Below, in pieces: positions 24,212-33,765 of a stretch of DNA of 64,000 nucleotides. The notes under the pieces were generated by a model that worked only from the letters and a program-made list of their open reading frames with translations, was not told the origin of the DNA and searched no databases. This stretch comes from CACIAM-69d sp001698445 (lineage in GTDB: Bacteria; Cyanobacteriota; Cyanobacteriia; CACIAM-69d). The DNA lies in NCBI RefSeq assembly GCF_043235035.1, contig NZ_JAZAQF010000059.1, positions 124,001 through 188,000 on the forward strand. The letters run 5' to 3'. Position numbers and translations under genes: made by a program. The stretch's first letter is position 1, and each line of letters starts with the position of its first letter.

Positions 24212-26338
24212 GTGACTCAGTTCGGCAACAACCTACCCAACTTTTTGATTGGGTCTGGCGTAGATACCCTGATCGGTCTGGGGGATGCTGACTCGCTCGT
24301 CAGTAGCACCGCCGGTCGTAACGCAATTTTTGGTAACCAAGGCGCTGACTCGCTGATCAGCCAAGGTGGCGCTGACACCATCTACGGTGGTCAAGGCAAC
24401 GACATCATCCGCAGCCGCGGCGGCTCGCTGCTGTACGGCGATCGCGGCAACGACACGATCGTGGGTGAGTCCACCTCCACTGGCATCATCGGCGGGTCAA
24501 CTGCTGGCGGTGGCGACACCATGTACGGTGGCGAAGGCGATGACTCGCTGGTTGCTAACTCCGTTGGTCCTTCGGCTCTGTTCGGTAACCAAGGCAACGA
24601 CGCACTGGTAGCTGGCAACCGGGCTGATACCCTGTACGGTGGCCAAGGCAACGACACCCTGACCTCGACCGTTGGTGGTCTGCTGTACGGCGATCGCGGT
24701 AACGATAGCATCGTATTGAGCGGTTCCGGCGTTGCTGGTGCAACCACGGTCTACGGTGGCGACGGCGACGATGCGATCACCGGTGGTGGCCGCACTCTGC
24801 TGTTCGGTAACCAAGGCAGCGATACGATCACGGCTGGTGCCGCTGACTCCGTATACGGCGGCTCGGGTGCTGACGTACTGACCGCTAGCGGCTCGGGTGC
24901 CTTCATCTCTGGCGACCTGGGTAACGATATCCTCCGCAACACCGGTGCTAACAACACCCTGGCTGGTGGCGAAGGCGACGACACGATCACCTTTGACGGT
25001 GGTGCTGCCTTCTCGACCGCTTCCGGTGGCGGTGGCAAGAACTTCCTGCAAATCCTGCCCACCATCACGGGTTCGGGTAACGTGCTGATTGCCGGCAGCC
25101 TGGGTGACACCCTGGTCGGCGCTGGTGCGAACACGATCCAAGGTGGCGCTGGTGATGATTCGCTGGTTTCCCAAGGGTCGAACGTCACCCTGGTGGGTGG
25201 TGCTGGTCGCGACACCTTCAACGTGTTGGCCGGTGGCGCAATCTCCGGCTTCAACCCCGGCGAAGGCGACACGATCCTCTCGGGTACCGCTCCCTTTACG
25301 ATCATTGCTGGCAGCACTGGCTTGTACCTGACTGGTACTCCGAACCGCGACACCCTGACCGGTGGCGCTGGTAACGATACCCTGGAAGGCCTGGGCAACG
25401 CTGACGTGTTGACCGGTGGTGCAGGCGCTGACGTGTTCCTGTTCAAGGGCGTTCAGATCAGCGATGTGGCTTCGGTCACCTTCAATAACAGCACCCTGGA
25501 AGTTTCTGGAACGATCGGTGCTGGTACGGCACCAACCGCTGCACGCGAGGTACGGTACTTCACCACCTTCCCAAGTATCGGTGTTCCAACCAGCTTTGCT
25601 GGTGCATCCTTCACATTTGCTGGCGGTGGTACCCTCCCCGCAAGTGGCACTACAGGGTTGACCTCACCTGCATTCGGTGCAAGCCTGACGATCTCGTACG
25701 GCACAAGTGGTGGTATCGGCACAAGCGTTACGCCAATCTTTGGCTCATCCTTTACGACTGGTGGCACCTTAGTTCCCTTGTCAGGGTACGGTTATGCCCT
25801 GAGTGGGTTTGACACGATCACTGACTTTGACTCTGGTGTTGACCAGATCCGCCTGGAAGGCCGCCTGTTTACGTCAGGCACTAACTTCCCGAATGCCAAC
25901 GCCCCGAGTGTATTCAAGACCGTTGCCTCAGTAACCGGCACTAACGTCGGTGGTATTGTTGGCGATCCCTCTCTGCTGTTCTACGCACGTGACACTGGCA
26001 TTTTGTATGGTCGTGCAGCGACAGCGGGTGCAAATACTGCGCAAGCCTTTGGTAGTCAGTTCTTGTACAACCCCACGCCAGTAGCCGGAACCACTTCTCT
26101 ACTCGACGTTACTACGGGTAACGGTACTAATGTACTGGTGAACTCTGGTACAGCAGCGGGTGCCCTCAACACCGTTGGTACTGCTCTGTACTTCATCTTG
26201 CCGCAAACGACCCCGATTACTGGTGTTGCATTTGCAGGAACGAACACCAATTACCTGCCGATTCCGTTCGCGCAAGTGCTCAAGAGCAATGCACCTGTCA
26301 CCGACCTGACCTACGGTCGCGATATCGTGATCTTCTAA
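24212..26338 (+). CDS. RTX-type calcium-binding repeat protein, probably secreted
   Basis: A 708-residue acidic, Gly/Asp/Asn-rich protein. Residues about 10-250 are built of GGxGxDxL-type nonapeptides that form calcium-binding beta-rolls. Another block lies at 300-345 and another near 375-415 (GGAGNDTL, GGAGADVF). The nonapeptides follow a fixed order (FGNQ, YGGQ, YGDR, YGGE) repeated about three times. The C-terminal 290 residues are a Thr/Gly/Ser-rich domain with the cyanobacterial DTITDFDSGVDQIRLEG motif. There is no N-terminal signal peptide, as expected for Type I secretion, but no transporter genes are nearby. A good ribosome binding site, two stem-loops after the stop and CTG/GGT-biased codons unlike its neighbours suggest high expression. 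It could be a surface-layer or oscillin-like motility protein; this is inference. Confidence 0.85.
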   Translation: MTQFGNNLPNFLIGSGVDTLIGLGDADSLVSSTAGRNAIFGNQGADSLISQGGADTIYGGQGNDIIRSRGGSLLYGDRGNDTIVGESTSTGIIGGSTAGGGDTMYGGEGDDSLVANSVGPSALFGNQGNDALVAGNRADTLYGGQGNDTLTSTVGGLLYGDRGNDSIVLSGSGVAGATTVYGGDGDDAITGGGRTLLFGNQGSDTITAGAADSVYGGSGADVLTASGSGAFISGDLGNDILRNTGANNTLAGGEGDDTITFDGGAAFSTASGGGGKNFLQILPTITGSGNVLIAGSLGDTLVGAGANTIQGGAGDDSLVSQGSNVTLVGGAGRDTFNVLAGGAISGFNPGEGDTILSGTAPFTIIAGSTGLYLTGTPNRDTLTGGAGNDTLEGLGNADVLTGGAGADVFLFKGVQISDVASVTFNNSTLEVSGTIGAGTAPTAAREVRYFTTFPSIGVPTSFAGASFTFAGGGTLPASGTTGLTSPAFGASLTISYGTSGGIGTSVTPIFGSSFTTGGTLVPLSGYGYALSGFDTITDFDSGVDQIRLEGRLFTSGTNFPNANAPSVFKTVASVTGTNVGGIVGDPSLLFYARDTGILYGRAATAGANTAQAFGSQFLYNPTPVAGTTSLLDVTTGNGTNVLVNSGTAAGALNTVGTALYFILPQTTPITGVAFAGTNTNYLPIPFAQVLKSNAPVTDLTYGRDIVIF

Positions 26339-26358
26339 GGTTTGGCAGATTGACTCTC

Positions 26359-26382
26359 AAGGCAGGGTTTCGACTCTGCCTT
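26359..26382 (+). terminator. first stem-loop after the RTX-type gene
   Basis: AAGGCAG at 26359-26365 pairs with CTGCCTT at 26376-26382, loop of 10, directly followed by TTCC. It starts 20 bases after the stop codon. Confidence 0.6.
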
Positions 26383-26384
26383 TC

Positions 26385-26419
26385 CTCCCCAACTCGGATT
26401 CCGGGTCTGGGGAGTTTTT
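26385..26419 (+). terminator. second stem-loop with T-run after the RTX-type gene
   Basis: CTCCCCA at 26385-26391 pairs with TGGGGAG at 26408-26414 and is followed by TTTTT at 26415-26419. This is a canonical intrinsic terminator. Together with the preceding stem-loop it gives a tandem stop after a probably abundant transcript. Confidence 0.75.
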
Positions 26420-26937
26420 CTTTGGGTGTGTAGGGACGATCGCCCGCTTAAACCGTGTCAGAAGGTAGGCAGCAGTCGTTATTTTTGACGCAGTACTTTC
26501 CGTAAGTCATTACTATGTCAAATTCGGGATATTAATCAATGGCTGATCAGGGTTAGGTTGTGGTGAAATCCTAATCTCTGATTTAAAAAATGCCAATTTG
26601 TCTATGTAAAAAATGATGCTTTTGATTGCGTCCTATTGGTTCTAGTCACGGAATTAGGATCGGTTATAAAGGATCTGTAATCAGGACTAAGATGGGTTGA
26701 TTAGGCTCTTAAAGTCATTAAACCTAGAACGAAATTAATGCCTTTAAGAGGATTCTTGACCGTAAAAATGGAATCGTCTTGTATTGGTTAATTGAGTTGA
26801 AATCTTGCTTGTGTTGAGCATGATCCGACTGAGAAGTCAGTCTGAGGTATTAATTGAAGCATTGGTTTTTAAGGGGCAAACAAGAACGCGGTCATCGTTG
26901 ATGCGACTGGTGAAGCTAGCTTGATTGCCGTTTTTGA
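26420..26937. other. AT-rich intergenic region
   Basis: About 520 bases, visibly more AT-rich than the surroundings, with no convincing open frame, RNA or repeat. It must contain the promoter of the S9 peptidase gene. I cannot choose among several A/T-rich hexamers. Confidence 0.5.
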
Positions 26938-26958
26938 TTGGTCAGGAGTGTGAGGCCT

Positions 26959-29508
26959 GTGGTGGATGGAGATCGATCGAGCAGATATCGATCGCGCTGG
27001 TGGTCAGTTCTGGGATGTTTGGCCACAGTCATGGGTTGGGGATGGGTTGAATCATCGGTTTTGGCACAACCATCGGTGAAGTTACCGTCGGTGACCGGGG
27101 CGGCCCGTTGGCAACCCGCACCGCCACCGATCGATCAAATGCTGAAAGCACCGGCCACGCCGATTGTGATGGTTTCCCCTAACCGGCGCTACACGATCGA
27201 GCTGTTACCGGTGGGGATGGCGGCCCTCGTTGATCTGGCTGCTCCGGCTTTACCCTTGGCCGGTTTGCGCATTAATCCCCAAACGAACGGCCCCTCACTG
27301 GATGCTTACTATCGCGGCATAACAATTACTGAGCTAAGTACAAGACAACGGCAGGCGGTATCTTTACCGGCTAACAGTCGCCTCAGTAATCTGCGCTGGT
27401 CACGGGACGGCCGATCGCTGGCCCTAACTCGAACGACCGATCGCGGGCTGGAATTGTGGATCATTGATTTGGAAACGGCTAGCTCCCGAATGTTGACGGG
27501 GCCAATCTTGAATGGGGCTTACGGGCCGCCCTGCGATTGGTTGCCGGGGACAGAGGGCTTGGTTTGTAAGGTCATTCCCACCGATCGGGGTGCGCCTCCA
27601 CCCATGCCAGTGCCGCCTGAGGGGCCGATCATTGAGGATCATGACGGACAACGATCGCCCAATCGCACCTACACCAATCTGCTCAACAGCCCCCACGATG
27701 AGGCCCTCCTGAAGCATTACCTAAGCGCCACGATCGAGCGGATTGATCTACAGGGTCGTCGCTCATTACTGCTCCCCCCGGATTTGTACGACCACGTTAC
27801 ACCGTCACCCAACGGTCAACATTTGCTGGTCGAAACGGTGGAAACGCCTTTTTCCTATAAGGTACCGATTGATCGTTTTCCCCGTCGCATTGCCTTGCAT
27901 CACCTCAATCAAGGGCGAAACCAAGGGCGATCGCAGATCTTGACCCGCTTGCCCTTGGCGGATAACTTACCGCTCGGTTTTGATGCTGTGCGACCGGGTA
28001 AACGGTTATTTGGGTGGCGAACCGATCGCCCCGCCACGCTCTATTGGGTTGAAGCCCTGGACGGGGGCAATTCAGGACAGGCCGCAACCGATCGGGATGC
28101 TCTCTACGTCCAGGAAGCCACTGCCTTGGATCAGCCACCTCAGCGGCTTTGGCAATCCTCATTTCGGTTTCGCTATGCCTGGTGGGGCAATGGCAACCTG
28201 GCCCTGATTGAGGAATTTTGGTTCGATGAACGGCGAGTGCGGCTGTGGCAAGTGGCTCCCGATCGCCCCGGCGCGGCCCCCGTGCTGCGGGGCGATCGTA
28301 ACTATCAGGATCGATACCGTGACCCCGGCGACCCTCTGATGGCTCAAGGGCCCTATGGTCTTGAGGTGTTGCGGTTGGCGACCGATCAACAATCCCTTTA
28401 CCTCGTGGGTCAGGGGGCCTCGCCTCAGGGCATCTATCCGTTCTTAGACCGCTGGAACTTGGTGACCAATCAAATGGAGCGGCTGTGGCAAGCCACTGAT
28501 CCTTACTATGAATACCCGATCGACCTGCTCAGTCAAGGGCAACTGCTCACCCAACGGCAATCCCAGCGCGAGGCTCCCAATTACTTTTTGCGGAACTTAG
28601 CCAGTTTCGAAAGCCCAGCCCAGCCCTTGACCCAATTTGCCGATCCCATCCCCGCCTTGGCTGATATTCAGCAGGAAATTGTCTATTACCAGCGGGCTGA
28701 TGGTGTTCCTCTCTCCGCCACGCTCTATCTGCCTCCCGGTTACCAACGCGATCGGGATGGGCCCTTGCCCATGGTGTTTTGGGTTTACCCCGAAGAATAT
28801 GCCGATCGAAACACCGCCGGGCAGGTCACCACCTCCGCCAACTTCTTCAGTCGCCCTGAAGCCGATTCACCCCTGTTTCTGTTGGCCTTGGGCTATGGGG
28901 TGTTGCTCGATCCTAGCCTCCCGATCGTGGGTGAAAACGGCGCAGAACCCAATGACACCTACATTGAGCAACTGATCGCGGGAGCCGAAGCGGCGGTGAA
29001 CTATGTGGTCGATCGCGGCATTGCCGACCCCAAGCGATTGTTAGTGGGGGGCCATTCCTACGGAGCCTTCACCGTGGCCAACTTGCTGGCTCATACCAAT
29101 CTCTTCAAGGCCGGGATTGCCCGTAGCGGAGCCTATAACCGCACCCTCACCCCCTTTGGGTTTCAGGGCGAACAACGCACCTACTGGCAAGCCCAAGAAA
29201 CCTATACCCGTCTGTCTCCCTTCACCTTTGCCGATCGCATTAATGAACCCCTGCTCCTGATTCATGGTCAGCGGGATTCCAACCCTGGTACTTATCCCAT
29301 TCAAAGTGAACGGATGTATGATGCCATGCGCGGATTAGGAGGAACGGCGCGGCTGGTGCTGCTGCCCTACGAAGACCATGCTTACGAGTCCCAGGAAGCC
29401 ATCGGTCACGTGTTGTGGGAGATGGCCCGTTGGTGTGATTTGTATATTGGCACTTCCACAGTGCAGCGGCTACGGATGGATTTTCAGCAAGCCCATGCCC
29501 ATCCCTAG
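26959..29508 (+). CDS. exported S9 family (prolyl oligopeptidase-type) peptidase
   Basis: A serine peptidase of about 849 residues, similar to glutamyl endopeptidase-type S9 members with a beta-propeller followed by an alpha/beta-hydrolase domain. An N-terminal signal sequence is visible (Arg-rich start, a hydrophobic core around LGCLATVMGWGW, then SSVLAQ), so the protein is exported to the periplasm or beyond. The catalytic triad, counted from GTG 26959, is Ser700 in GGHSYGAF, Asp773 in HGQRDSNPG and His807 in YEDHAYES. The frame opens at TTG 26938; I prefer GTG 26959 because AGGAG at 26944-26948 is properly spaced from it. The propeller is rich in Gln and Arg. No operon partner is evident. 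Confidence 0.88.
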   Translation: MVDGDRSSRYRSRWWSVLGCLATVMGWGWVESSVLAQPSVKLPSVTGAARWQPAPPPIDQMLKAPATPIVMVSPNRRYTIELLPVGMAALVDLAAPALPLAGLRINPQTNGPSLDAYYRGITITELSTRQRQAVSLPANSRLSNLRWSRDGRSLALTRTTDRGLELWIIDLETASSRMLTGPILNGAYGPPCDWLPGTEGLVCKVIPTDRGAPPPMPVPPEGPIIEDHDGQRSPNRTYTNLLNSPHDEALLKHYLSATIERIDLQGRRSLLLPPDLYDHVTPSPNGQHLLVETVETPFSYKVPIDRFPRRIALHHLNQGRNQGRSQILTRLPLADNLPLGFDAVRPGKRLFGWRTDRPATLYWVEALDGGNSGQAATDRDALYVQEATALDQPPQRLWQSSFRFRYAWWGNGNLALIEEFWFDERRVRLWQVAPDRPGAAPVLRGDRNYQDRYRDPGDPLMAQGPYGLEVLRLATDQQSLYLVGQGASPQGIYPFLDRWNLVTNQMERLWQATDPYYEYPIDLLSQGQLLTQRQSQREAPNYFLRNLASFESPAQPLTQFADPIPALADIQQEIVYYQRADGVPLSATLYLPPGYQRDRDGPLPMVFWVYPEEYADRNTAGQVTTSANFFSRPEADSPLFLLALGYGVLLDPSLPIVGENGAEPNDTYIEQLIAGAEAAVNYVVDRGIADPKRLLVGGHSYGAFTVANLLAHTNLFKAGIARSGAYNRTLTPFGFQGEQRTYWQAQETYTRLSPFTFADRINEPLLLIHGQRDSNPGTYPIQSERMYDAMRGLGGTARLVLLPYEDHAYESQEAIGHVLWEMARWCDLYIGTSTVQRLRMDFQQAHAHP

Positions 29509-29597
29509 AGCTGTGAGTTTGTCCCGACTGGGCTGGGCAATCCAATCCCGACTCGGCAGTTCTGAATCCCTCTCAACCAGCTAGCTGAACCCCAAGG

Positions 29598-30056
29598 CTA
29601 GAGCACTTGATGGGTGTAGGCATGTTGCTTCACGTTGTCTTCGGGGCGCACCATGCTGTTGGCGTTCAGAACACGCTTTCGATCGACCGAGTGATTCAAA
29701 TCCGTGCGCCGTTGCCCGATCGGGATGTGCTGTTGGGCGCTGGGTCGGCTGCGATAGGTGCGAGCCGCCGCGATCGCCCGTGGTTCAAAATCAGCACACC
29801 AATGGGATTCGGGCGGGAACCCTTCCGGCAACTGTCCCGCCGCACTGGCAGCCAAGGCCGCTTCGATCGGCAGAGCGATCGCCCACTGATAGGAGGTGGG
29901 AATGCCTTGCAAAATCGTTTCTAGGGCCGCTGAAGGAATCGGCTCAATGAGGCTGACTGACTGCAACTCACCCTCTTCCTTGAGAAAGCAAGTGGCCAAG
30001 CCCAGCACTAAATAATCTTGATTGCTTAAGTCGGTGACGTGGGAGGGAAGGCTCAT
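29598..30056 (-). CDS. conserved hypothetical cyanobacterial protein
   Basis: A 152-residue protein that I cannot assign. The first 75 residues form a compact domain (LSNQDYLVLGLATCFLKEEG, then LIEPIPSAALETILQGIPTSYQWAIAL), followed by a Pro/Ala/Arg-rich segment with CADFEPRAIAAARTYRSRPSA. Similar short proteins occur as conserved hypotheticals in other cyanobacteria. No signal peptide or membrane segment. It faces the S9 peptidase tail-to-tail. Confidence 0.55.
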   Translation of the reverse strand: MSLPSHVTDLSNQDYLVLGLATCFLKEEGELQSVSLIEPIPSAALETILQGIPTSYQWAIALPIEAALAASAAGQLPEGFPPESHWCADFEPRAIAAARTYRSRPSAQQHIPIGQRRTDLNHSVDRKRVLNANSMVRPEDNVKQHAYTHQVL

Positions 30057-30778
30057 AGTTGGATTTTGAATTTTGATTGAGGATTCAAATGACAGATTTA
30101 AGTAGCAGATTTAAGCAGATTCAATAGGTTTTCAGTCTGTTTCAATCTTCTGTTTCAATCTGTTGAGCCAGATTCCGTTAAGCCAAATGTTGAGCCAGAT
30201 TGAGCCAAATGTGGAATCTGCCTTGAGCGAGTTCCGCAATGGCCTATTAATAAGCGATCAAGTTGAATGATCAATAAGCCCCATGGGTAAGCCTCATGAG
30301 TCTTGGTCAGCAATCTAGCTTAAAGCCACGATCATCACGATCGAACTGGGCTTGCATCGCCTCAACCTCTTTTGCTATCAGCATTTCAGCCCCTAGATTA
30401 CTCACGCGTTAGCCCTCTTGGCTTTGGATTTACTTTGGATTTGCGCTGGATTTGCTTGGGACTGATCAGCGCGACATCGTTCCAAGCGATCGATTCGATC
30501 GGTTAGCACAAGACCGTTCCAAGCGATCACCCTGAATTCAAAGTTTCATCGGCACGATGCAGATTTTGCAATTTATACAAAGGCAAGCAACGGAGGCAAG
30601 CAACGGAGGCAAATATTACCCAATGGCTTCTACACTCTAAATCAGCCCAAAGTTAGACTTCATCAGTCATTGAGCGACTTTTTTCCTCAGACTTCCTTGG
30701 GGTCATGTTAAGTTATTTGCCAACCGGCGGGCCGCATTCTCTCCTCCTGCACCGACGGGCCAGCAACGAGGAAAAGCT
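30057..30778. other. long repeat-rich intergenic region before the PBP gene
   Basis: About 720 bases with no supported gene. It contains degenerate direct repeats: CAGATTTAAG twice near 30090-30120, GTTTCAATCT twice near 30140-30160, GAGCCAGATT and GAGCCAAATG alternating at about 30165-30215, and a 13-bp repeat of AGGCAAGCAACGG at 30581-30612. The PBP promoter must lie at the right end; GAGGAA at 30768-30773 is its ribosome binding site. Confidence 0.55.
30581..30612. repeat. 13-bp tandem repeat, two and a half copies
   Basis: AGGCAAGCAACGG starts at 30581 and 30594, with a partial third copy at 30607. No coding role. Confidence 0.75.
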
Positions 30779-33214
30779 GTGAGTCAATCAGATTCGGGAT
30801 TTACAGATTTACCACCAGTCCCTAGCCAGGGTGGTGAGGGATCGACAGCGACTCCGGCTGATCCATTGCCAACGCTGCCGCCAACGGTTGCCACACCACA
30901 ACGGGCAGCCTTCCCCTGGCCCCGGTGGCTGCGTTGGCCCTCCCGATCGACCCGCAACCCCTCCGATGGCCGTCCCCGCTCCTTTGGTAAATATTGGGGA
31001 ATCCTGATTGGGATCAGTTTTTTAGGCGGCAGCACTGCCCTTGGCTGGGCTGGCTGGCGTTCCATCAAAGCCTTTGAAGATACCCTGCCTTCTGCCCAAG
31101 AGGTCTTCACGTTTTCGCGAGATGGCACGGTCACGATCATTGCGGCCGATGGAACAATTTTGCAGCAACAGGGGCCCGCAACCCGGGAAAAAACGCCCCT
31201 GAGGCGAATTCCCAAAAAGCTGCTCCAGGCGTTTATGGCCGCTGAAGATCGGCGGTTTTATGAGCATGATGGGGTTGATGCGATCGGGATCTTACGGGCT
31301 TCCTGGACAAACCTGCTCGCGGGAGAGGTGGTCGAAGGTGGCAGCACCATCACCCAACAGTTAGCACGGATTGTTTTCCTGAACCAAGAGCGCAGCGCCA
31401 CCCGCAAACTGCGAGAAGCGGTGTTGGCGGCCAAGATGGAGCGATCGCTCACCAAAGACCAAATCGCCGAAAGCTACCTGAATTTGGTTTATCTCGGCTC
31501 CGGAGCCTATGGAGTTTCCGATGCGGCCTGGGTTTATTTTGGCAAAAGCCTCGATCGCCTCACCCTGGCGGAAATGGCAACCCTGGCCTGTTTGGCTCCC
31601 GCTCCGAGCTATTTTTCGCCCTTGGTTAACCCGGAAATTACCAAAGAGCGACGGAACATCGTGCTCGATCGAATGGTGGTAGCCGGTTTCTTGAGCGCGG
31701 CTGAAGCGGACGCAGCCCAAAATGAGCCAATTACCCTCAACCAAAAAATTCCGCGCCGCCTGATCGTCACAGCTCCGCACTTCACGTCCTATATCCTGCA
31801 AGAGCTACCCAAACACCTGCCTTCGGAAGTGATTGAGCGCGGCGGCCTCACCGTTGAAACCACCCTCCGCCCCGACTGGCAAACAGTCGCCACCCGCGCG
31901 GTGCAAGAGGCTGTCCAAAAACGCGGTCGATATCAACGATTTTCCCAAGGGGCTTTGGTGGCGATCGACCCGCGCACCGGGGAAATTCGAGCCATGGTGG
32001 GCAGCGGAGACACCAATTTCACCGCCAACCAATTCAACCGCGTCACCCAAGCCAAACGGCAACCCGGCTCCACCTTCAAAACCTTCGTCTACAGCGCTGC
32101 CATCCAAGCGGGGATGTCTCCCTATGCGGGTTATGCGGACGAACCCTATCGCATTGGGGGATACGAACCCAAAAACTTTAGCGGTAAGTTCTCCGGTTGG
32201 CAGTCGGCCACTGCGGCCCTGACCAAATCCGTGAACATCATCGCTCTGAAGGTGATGCTGGATGTGGGGCGGGAAAACGTGATTGACCTGGCCCGCAAGA
32301 TGGGCATTCAGTCAGAATTAAAGCCCACCTACTCTCTGGCCCTGGGGGCTTCGGAGGTAAATCTGTTGGAGCTGACGGCGGCCTATGGCACGTTGGCCGC
32401 CAAGGGTAAACATTTCCCCACCTACGGCATTCGGCGGATTCGCGATCGCCGAGGTCAGGTAATCTATGAAAACAAGACAAGCCCCGTCGTCGCCTTGAAC
32501 ACCACCGATGCGGCGATCATCAACTGGATGTTGCAGCAGGTGGTGAATGACGGGACTGGGGCCCCCGCAGCCCTGGAAGGCCGCCCGGTGGCGGGTAAAA
32601 CCGGCACATCGGACAAGGCGCGTGATCTTTGGTTCATTGGTTTCATTCCGCAATTGGTGACCGGTGTTTGGTTGGGGAATGACAATAACCAACCCACCTA
32701 TGGAGCCAGTGCGGCGGCGGCCGCCACTTGGAACGACTTCATGAAAGAGGCCGTGAAGGGGTTCAAGGTGGAAACCTTTGACAAGCTGCCGAACCTGTCT
32801 GGCCGTCGCTTCCGACCCAAAAAACGGGCCGATCGGGGCTCCCGGGAAGGCCAAGCCACTTCCGAAGAAGATTTGAACCGTCGTCAACGGGAGGAGCGCG
32901 AAGAGGAACCCCGAAGCGGCAGTTCATCGGAGCGTTCCCCTCAACCCCGGAGCGGTGAATCGCGATCGGGACGTGGCGAAAATAGCCGTGGCGAGGGTGA
33001 GCGCCGCTCCCCGCGCTCCAGCGCCCCAAGTCCGGCGGTAGCTCCAGCCCGCTCTGGATCTTCGGAACCGGCGGCCCCGGTTCGTTCAGCACCCGTTGCG
33101 CCCCCACCCCCACCGGTTGCGCCCCCGCCACCCGCTGCGCCGCCCCCGCCACCTGCCGCACCCCCACCCCCCGTCGCACCCCCCACCACCAGCGACGGCG
33201 GTGGTAGCCCGTAG
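30779..33214 (+). CDS. class A penicillin-binding protein (transglycosylase/transpeptidase)
   Basis: Bifunctional cell-wall synthase that polymerises lipid II and cross-links peptides in the periplasm. The 811-residue protein has a cytoplasmic Pro-rich N-terminus and one membrane anchor near 71-95. The GT51 transglycosylase domain has EDRRFYEHDGVD near 155-166 and GGSTITQQLAR. The transpeptidase has Ser431-x-x-Lys in PGSTFKTF, SVN at 484-486 and KTGTS from Lys607. After residue 680 the tail is disordered: first Arg/Glu/Ser-rich, then a repeated PPPPPVAPPPPAA type of run. Start GTG 30779 has GAGGAA upstream. The mrcA/ponA naming is ambiguous in cyanobacteria, so I leave the symbol empty. The psb35 gene follows closely on the same strand. 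Confidence 0.94.
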   Translation: MSQSDSGFTDLPPVPSQGGEGSTATPADPLPTLPPTVATPQRAAFPWPRWLRWPSRSTRNPSDGRPRSFGKYWGILIGISFLGGSTALGWAGWRSIKAFEDTLPSAQEVFTFSRDGTVTIIAADGTILQQQGPATREKTPLRRIPKKLLQAFMAAEDRRFYEHDGVDAIGILRASWTNLLAGEVVEGGSTITQQLARIVFLNQERSATRKLREAVLAAKMERSLTKDQIAESYLNLVYLGSGAYGVSDAAWVYFGKSLDRLTLAEMATLACLAPAPSYFSPLVNPEITKERRNIVLDRMVVAGFLSAAEADAAQNEPITLNQKIPRRLIVTAPHFTSYILQELPKHLPSEVIERGGLTVETTLRPDWQTVATRAVQEAVQKRGRYQRFSQGALVAIDPRTGEIRAMVGSGDTNFTANQFNRVTQAKRQPGSTFKTFVYSAAIQAGMSPYAGYADEPYRIGGYEPKNFSGKFSGWQSATAALTKSVNIIALKVMLDVGRENVIDLARKMGIQSELKPTYSLALGASEVNLLELTAAYGTLAAKGKHFPTYGIRRIRDRRGQVIYENKTSPVVALNTTDAAIINWMLQQVVNDGTGAPAALEGRPVAGKTGTSDKARDLWFIGFIPQLVTGVWLGNDNNQPTYGASAAAAATWNDFMKEAVKGFKVETFDKLPNLSGRRFRPKKRADRGSREGQATSEEDLNRRQREEREEEPRSGSSSERSPQPRSGESRSGRGENSRGEGERRSPRSSAPSPAVAPARSGSSEPAAPVRSAPVAPPPPPVAPPPPAAPPPPPAAPPPPVAPPTTSDGGGSP

Positions 33215-33260
33215 GGTATTGTTGTGTTTGGATAGTGGTTTGTAACTTTTTGTAATCCTT

Positions 33261-33545
33261 ATGGACACCGCCCTGTTGTTTGGCCATTTCTTGCCGACGT
33301 TGTTTGGCTCGTTGGTGACCTCCCAGTTGCTGGCACTGCCCGGCGTGAACCAGGGTTTTCCTTGGGCATTTGTGGCGGTCTATGTTGTGGGGTTCATTGC
33401 GGCGGTGTCGATCGGGTCGATCGCCTGGTATAACTCCAAGCGGCCGGCAGGCTGGGAAGGCAGAGACCGGCCCGACTTTGTGCCCGACCTGAAACCCACA
33501 GACGAAGAGGCCACTAATTCACAGGATTCGTCGACTACTGAGTAA
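33261..33545 (+). CDS. psb35: probable photosystem II assembly protein Psb35
   Basis: A 94-residue small membrane protein with one clear transmembrane helix (FVAVYVVGFIAAVSIGSIAW, about residues 36-55) and a preceding hydrophobic stretch. The juxtamembrane signature IAWYNSKRPAGWE with DRPDFVP after it is what I associate with the cyanobacterial Psb35 family, found with photosystem II assembly intermediates. The acidic Ser/Thr-rich tail is variable. The gene starts 46 bases after the PBP stop, so co-transcription is possible, but a functional link is not expected. If it is not Psb35, it is still a conserved cyanobacterial single-span membrane protein. Confidence 0.6.
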   Translation: MDTALLFGHFLPTLFGSLVTSQLLALPGVNQGFPWAFVAVYVVGFIAAVSIGSIAWYNSKRPAGWEGRDRPDFVPDLKPTDEEATNSQDSSTTE

Positions 33546-33765
33546 TCTTCCCGATCAGGGCGGGCCGCTGCCGCGTGGCTGTGTGGATCCGCCCCCAGGG
33601 CCTAGCCAGGCTGTTGCTGAGCTGGGAGCCGGGAATCAGCGGTGTCCTGTCTGTTCTCTAGGAATTCTGTTAGGGATTCTTGTTTCGCAGAATTTTGTAT
33701 TGCGCAAAATTTTGTTTCGAGACGCATTTTTGACGCATTGAGACGCATTTTTAAAGCAGTTTGGC

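Noticed and set aside
24497..25446. Open frames of 225 and 231 codons on the minus strand.
   Set aside because: They are antisense to the RTX repeats and consist of their reverse translation.
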